From positions 1 to 17,114 of the forward strand of contig CAZELH010000015.1 in the NCBI GenBank assembly GCA_964513095.1: a DNA stretch of 17,114 nt, given 5' to 3'. The notes beneath the pieces were generated by a model, which was not told the DNA's origin, did no database searches, and worked only from the letters and a program-made list of their open reading frames with translations. Below, one piece after another: positions 14,401 through 17,114 of this stretch (position 1 is the first letter of the stretch; every line of letters begins with the position of its first letter). The DNA is from JBDKGD01 sp964513095. GTDB lineage: Bacteria; Patescibacteriota; Minisyncoccia; UBA6257; 2-01-FULL-56-20. A program made the translations under genes and the position numbers.

Positions 14401-14877
14401 CTATTCTTTGGTTTCTGATGTAAGACTATTATTTTCTTCGATAGAAAATATTTTTTGTACTCGACGCACATGAGTATCTTGTCTATCAAATGGCGTTGCT
14501 AAAAAACTTCTTGTCATTGCTAGCGCTGTTTGAGTATCAATAAAATCAGATGCTAAACATAATGTATTTATAGCGTCATGGCTACGAGCAGCAATAACAT
14601 GGTCGGGAGAAATACAAACGCTTGCGCGAATATTTTTTAATTTATTGGCGACGACACACATCCCAACACCAGAACCACACACTAAGATTGCTCGCGATAT
14701 GTCAGGGGCGGCAGATACTTTGGAGGCGGCAGCAAAAGCAAAGTCTGGATAGTCGTCTTCATCGTCTTGTTTTATGTTGCCAACATCGTAGAGTTCGTAT
14801 CCCTCTTCTTTCAGAAATTGCTTTAATTGTTCTTTTAACGAAAATCCACGATGATCGGCGCCAAGATAAATAACCAT
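14401..14877 (-). CDS. rpiB: Ribose-5-phosphate isomerase B (RpiB/LacAB family)
   Basis: Interconverts ribose 5-phosphate and ribulose 5-phosphate. From ATG 14877 it is 158 residues, the normal RpiB length, and begins MVIYLGADHRG, exactly the family's N-terminus (Asp8, His9). CGSGVGMCVVANK carries the catalytic Cys67 and the anion-hole glycines, and ARSHDAINTLCLASD includes the conserved His100. An in-frame ATG at 14934 would add 19 residues encoded largely by a CGT-heptamer tandem repeat and by the promoter, so it is rejected. A perfect extended -10 ends 6 bases before ATG 14877, predicting transcription from the start codon itself (leaderless mRNA). It is the first gene of the rpiB-rpe-tktN-tktC operon. 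A galactose-6-phosphate isomerase role is possible by family but less likely in this context. Confidence 0.94.
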   Translation of the reverse strand: MVIYLGADHRGFSLKEQLKQFLKEEGYELYDVGNIKQDDEDDYPDFAFAAASKVSAAPDISRAILVCGSGVGMCVVANKLKNIRASVCISPDHVIAARSHDAINTLCLASDFIDTQTALAMTRSFLATPFDRQDTHVRRVQKIFSIEENNSLTSETKE

Positions 14878-14883
14878 AGCTGT

Positions 14884-14892
14884 ATTATAGCA
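14884..14892 (-). promoter_or_regulatory. Extended -10 promoter of rpiB, leaderless
   Basis: TGCTATAAT on the minus strand, a perfect TGnTATAAT. The ATG (14877) begins 7 bases after the last base of the box, the usual distance to a transcription start, so the transcript should begin at the start codon. No good -35 at 17 bases; that region is occupied by the heptamer repeat. Confidence 0.62.
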
Positions 14893-14900
14893 GGAAGAAT

Positions 14901-14930
14901 CGTAAAGCGTGTAACGTGTGACGTGAAACG
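14901..14930. repeat. Degenerate CGT-heptamer tandem repeat
   Basis: Four consecutive 7-base units plus two bases: CGTAAAG, CGTGTAA, CGTGTGA, CGTGAAA, CG. Each keeps CGT at the same phase, with A/G/T-rich remainders. It lies just upstream of the rpiB extended -10, over the expected -35 region. The rest of the gap to the surface-protein stop (14931-15032) shows no gene and no clear terminator. Confidence 0.6.
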
Positions 14931-15032
14931 CCAATCATTTAAGACAAAGAAAAAATTCATCAGATGGGTACACCGTAAATAAACCCTATTCTGCTGACCC
15001 AAATTTTGAAGAGAAGGCGGTGCCTGAGATTT

Positions 15033-17114
15033 TTACAGTTTTCCGAGAAGTTGTTGGAGGAGCAGGCGGGCTGCATCAAGCACATTGGCAAGATTTTGAT
15101 TTGTTGGTGTAACAGCGGATGTGGCACCAGATGTTACCGTGAAATCAATGACATCGCTTGGGACGGTTCGTATTGATCCATCTGCGTTTCTGACGCGAGC
15201 AACCAACTGGAAGCGATAACTTCCCGGTACCGCGTTTATGGTTGCCGATACACGCATGTATCCAACCCATTGTTGGGCCACATAGTCGAAACTCGGGTAT
15301 GATACCGGTATCGTATTGAAATCAACCGGATTTTTTCCACTCAACTCAACGATTTGCCAATCAATAATACTATCGTTTTGACTTAATACTGTTTTTGGAA
15401 CTTTGAAATAAAAATCTCTGAAATTTGGGTATGCGCCAACTTGAAGCGTCTTTGAGTATATTGGTTGATCAAACGTAAACTTTGATTCGTACACCGGTGC
15501 AACAAGCGTGAACGGCGCAGGACTCGTTGCTGTTCGGTTAAAATTGTCAGTTACTCGAATTTTATATGATCCTCCGGTCGCCATTTGGGTGTTTATTCTA
15601 AACGGATAATACCCGTAGAACACGGCCGGCATACTTCCTAACGTCGAATCTCCCAATGTAACAACATCCCCTGTTCCCTCTTTTACTAATTCAACTTTTT
15701 TTACACCCGCGCGCGCAGGAGACCATCCAACATCAAGAAAATTACCCCCTTGCGCATTACTCGTCATCGTCAAACTTTCTCCACCTTTTGGAAATACCAC
15801 TTGGAGTTGGTCATTGAATACCGCAACCGCATCGGTGGCGCGACGAAGTGAAAATGGCGCAGAATATCCAATCGCACCATCACTTCCCCGAACTCGAATG
15901 CGATAATTATCACCCACTACCAAATCTGCGCCGTTTGCTGGAGCGTTCAAGAGATTGGCTGGATAGGTGCAGAGAGATGGGTCACCGAGCGATCCACATG
16001 CAACAGGAAATGCCCCAAGCGCACGAACAGGAGCGCCATCTTTTAATAAATCGGCAATTCCACTTTTTGTTTTTGTGGCGTCATCAACACGATACCAAAC
16101 ATCTAATTGATTCACTCCCCCATCTATTGGAAATGATGCGCCAGCTTGCGGAGAAAGAACTTTCAATCCTACTGAATTGAAATTTGTCACTGTTCCGGTA
16201 ATTGGAGTAATCGTTGCTACCACCACACTACACGTTCCCGATACCCCTCCTGATGTCACAGTAACTGTTTTGGTACCAGCGGTAGTGAATGAGGTTGTAA
16301 AGAGTGCGCCTGAGCCACTTGGTGATGCACCGTCTGTGGCAGACCATGTGTAGCTACCAGTTGCACCACTGGCTCGAAAAATCACTTGCTGTCCGACGAT
16401 GGCAGGATTTGGTGTAGCAGAACAGGTCGGTGTTCCGGCATTGCTACCCGGCGTTACCACATTCACCGTGCATGCTGCAATGCCAGATGGATTGGAACCG
16501 AATACGGTGGCAGTGTATGTGCCTGTATTTGCATAATTGGCGGTGAAAGTGGATCCGGAACCAGAGATTGGATTTGCACCTGCTGAAAACCAGCTGTATG
16601 AAGTAGCGCCAGAAGCCGTGAAGGTGGCGGAACCTGGTGAGATGGTTTGAGTAGCGGGCGTACAGGCAAATGGAGTAGTGGTTGTAGTATTTGTTGTGCC
16701 GGTATTGCCTGTTCCGGTGTTGCCGGTGCCTGTATTGCCTGTTCCGGCGTTGCCTCCCTCAGAACACGCAGTGCGACAAGATAAAAGCGTAGAATACTGC
16801 GCACCCGTGGTAACAGGTGTACAGAAGTTTGCATTGCAATTGAATCCAGCTCCACCGGTTGTACCAGTTCCCGTATTTCCTGTGCCGGTATTTCCTGTTC
16901 CTGTATTCCCCGTACCAGTTGTGCCGGTTGAAGTACTGTTGCTACTAGTGCTGTTACCGGTTGTGCCCGTGTTTCCAGTGTTTGTACCAGTACCGCCAAT
17001 CGTGGTACTACAGGTTGCTTGAGCAGCGGAGTAGTTCGTGCCGTTTGGACGATTGCACGTCAAGGTGATTTGGGTTGGGGTAAGAACTGGGCCGTAGGAC
17101 TGCCCGCCTGATCC
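15033..17114 (-). CDS. Large repeat-containing surface protein (N-terminus outside window)
   Basis: Open from the right edge to TAA at 15033, 693 residues in the window; the frame stays open to base 17114, so the real start is outside. (A TTG at 17063 is merely internal.) Order from the edge: a fragment with two cysteines; a Gly/Thr/Asn/Ser tract with GTGNT repeats; a four-cysteine module (NCNANFC...LLSCRTAC); a second GTGNT tract; two PKD/Ig-like beta domains (each with SGATxSYxW-like and GTxTxTV strands); then larger beta modules beginning LKVLSPQAG and LQVVFPKGGES, the latter like Ser/Thr-rich Kre9-type domains with GGSYKIRVTD. It ends in a Leu-rich amphipathic helix (ANVLDAARLLLQQLLGKL). 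No LPXTG motif. Probably exported and displayed for adhesion or envelope structure; the signal peptide would lie beyond the window. Confidence 0.9.
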   Translation of the reverse strand, partial: GSGGQSYGPVLTPTQITLTCNRPNGTNYSAAQATCSTTIGGTGTNTGNTGTTGNSTSSNSTSTGTTGTGNTGTGNTGTGNTGTGTTGGAGFNCNANFCTPVTTGAQYSTLLSCRTACSEGGNAGTGNTGTGNTGTGNTGTTNTTTTTPFACTPATQTISPGSATFTASGATSYSWFSAGANPISGSGSTFTANYANTGTYTATVFGSNPSGIAACTVNVVTPGSNAGTPTCSATPNPAIVGQQVIFRASGATGSYTWSATDGASPSGSGALFTTSFTTAGTKTVTVTSGGVSGTCSVVVATITPITGTVTNFNSVGLKVLSPQAGASFPIDGGVNQLDVWYRVDDATKTKSGIADLLKDGAPVRALGAFPVACGSLGDPSLCTYPANLLNAPANGADLVVGDNYRIRVRGSDGAIGYSAPFSLRRATDAVAVFNDQLQVVFPKGGESLTMTSNAQGGNFLDVGWSPARAGVKKVELVKEGTGDVVTLGDSTLGSMPAVFYGYYPFRINTQMATGGSYKIRVTDNFNRTATSPAPFTLVAPVYESKFTFDQPIYSKTLQVGAYPNFRDFYFKVPKTVLSQNDSIIDWQIVELSGKNPVDFNTIPVSYPSFDYVAQQWVGYMRVSATINAVPGSYRFQLVARVRNADGSIRTVPSDVIDFTVTSGATSAVTPTNQNLANVLDAARLLLQQLLGKL
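16681..16754 (-). repeat. GTGNT 15-base coding repeat, tract 2
   Basis: Within the surface protein gene. Units of 15 bases encode Gly-Thr-Gly-Asn-Thr three to four times, then degrade to Thr/Asn repeats. Third codon positions vary between units (GGA/GGC, ACA/ACC, AAT/AAC), indicating selection on the peptide rather than a recent DNA expansion. Confidence 0.8.
16856..17000 (-). repeat. GTGNT/GTTGN coding repeat, tract 1
   Basis: Second Gly-Thr-Asn-Ser tract of the surface protein, on the other side of the four-cysteine module. A regular GTGNT core is flanked by looser GTNTGNTGTTGN and Ser/Asn-rich parts. Probably an extended linker, possibly glycosylated on Thr/Ser. Confidence 0.8.

Noticed and set aside
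14878..14934. Longer RpiB start at ATG 14934
   Set aside because: The extra 19 residues are translations of the heptamer repeat and promoter. Family alignment starts at ATG 14877.
14931..15032. Terminator for the surface protein gene
   Set aside because: Only AGGC-acc-GCCT and other very short stems were found, none followed by a real U-tract, so nothing is called.
16681..17000. CRISPR-like array
   Set aside because: The repeats are in-frame coding repeats with a short period and no unique spacers; no cas gene is nearby.
16463..17022. Overlapping 178-residue minus-strand and 114-residue plus-strand frames rich in Val/Pro/Leu
   Set aside because: They are alternative-frame readings of the GTGNT-encoding repeats. 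The surface protein frame is longer and has domain content.
1..17114. Recoding of TGA as glycine (genetic code 25)
   Set aside because: Fourteen substantial genes are uninterrupted in the standard code. A TGA-sense code would be expected to break several of them. Only avoidance of TGA as a stop is seen.

Overview
The window looks like part of a chromosome of a Candidate Phyla Radiation (Patescibacteria, probably Parcubacteria-like) bacterium. This is inferred from gene content, not from a marker-gene tree. The supporting points are very compact minus-strand gene packing, a transketolase split into two overlapping genes, a non-oxidative pentose phosphate set next to a PfkB kinase and class II aldolase, a 302-residue protein resembling an uncharacterised family I associate with these genomes, a large Thr/Gly/Asn-repeat surface protein, and few Shine-Dalgarno sites. 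The standard genetic code reads every gene intact. The 15 visible stops are 9 TAA, 6 TAG and no TGA.

Layout, left to right (all minus strand except one small gene). 1-4589: tatD (cut by the window edge), metG, an AI-2E/PerM-type membrane protein and an M16 zinc peptidase, read in the order peptidase > perM > metG > tatD. 4649-6803: a secreted coiled-coil protein with an MltB-like lytic transglycosylase domain, and ribosomal protein L25/CTC, separated by a strong terminator that abuts the next promoter. 6804-7217: a divergent promoter region and the only plus-strand gene, a 78-residue orphan with a strong ribosome binding site and its own terminator.

7216-14877 is a carbon-metabolism region read right to left: rpiB, rpe, transketolase N half, transketolase C half, then a self-contained 302-residue gene of unknown function, then a PfkB-family kinase, an unknown 421-residue protein and a class II aldolase. 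RpiB, Rpe and transketolase interconvert pentose, heptose and triose phosphates. The kinase and aldolase could feed or drain the same pool, and no transaldolase is seen here. 14893-15032 holds a degenerate CGT-heptamer tandem repeat upstream of rpiB and otherwise nothing I recognise. 15033-17114 is the C-terminal part of a large exported surface protein with GTGNT repeats and Ig/PKD-like modules; its start lies outside the window.

No tRNA, rRNA, CRISPR array, insertion sequence or phage gene was seen. I do not see a clear multi-gene novel system. The best candidates for something undescribed are the 302-residue unit with its structured leader, the 421-residue protein in the kinase-aldolase operon, and the contrast between SD-less or near-leaderless core genes and SD-bearing orphan genes.
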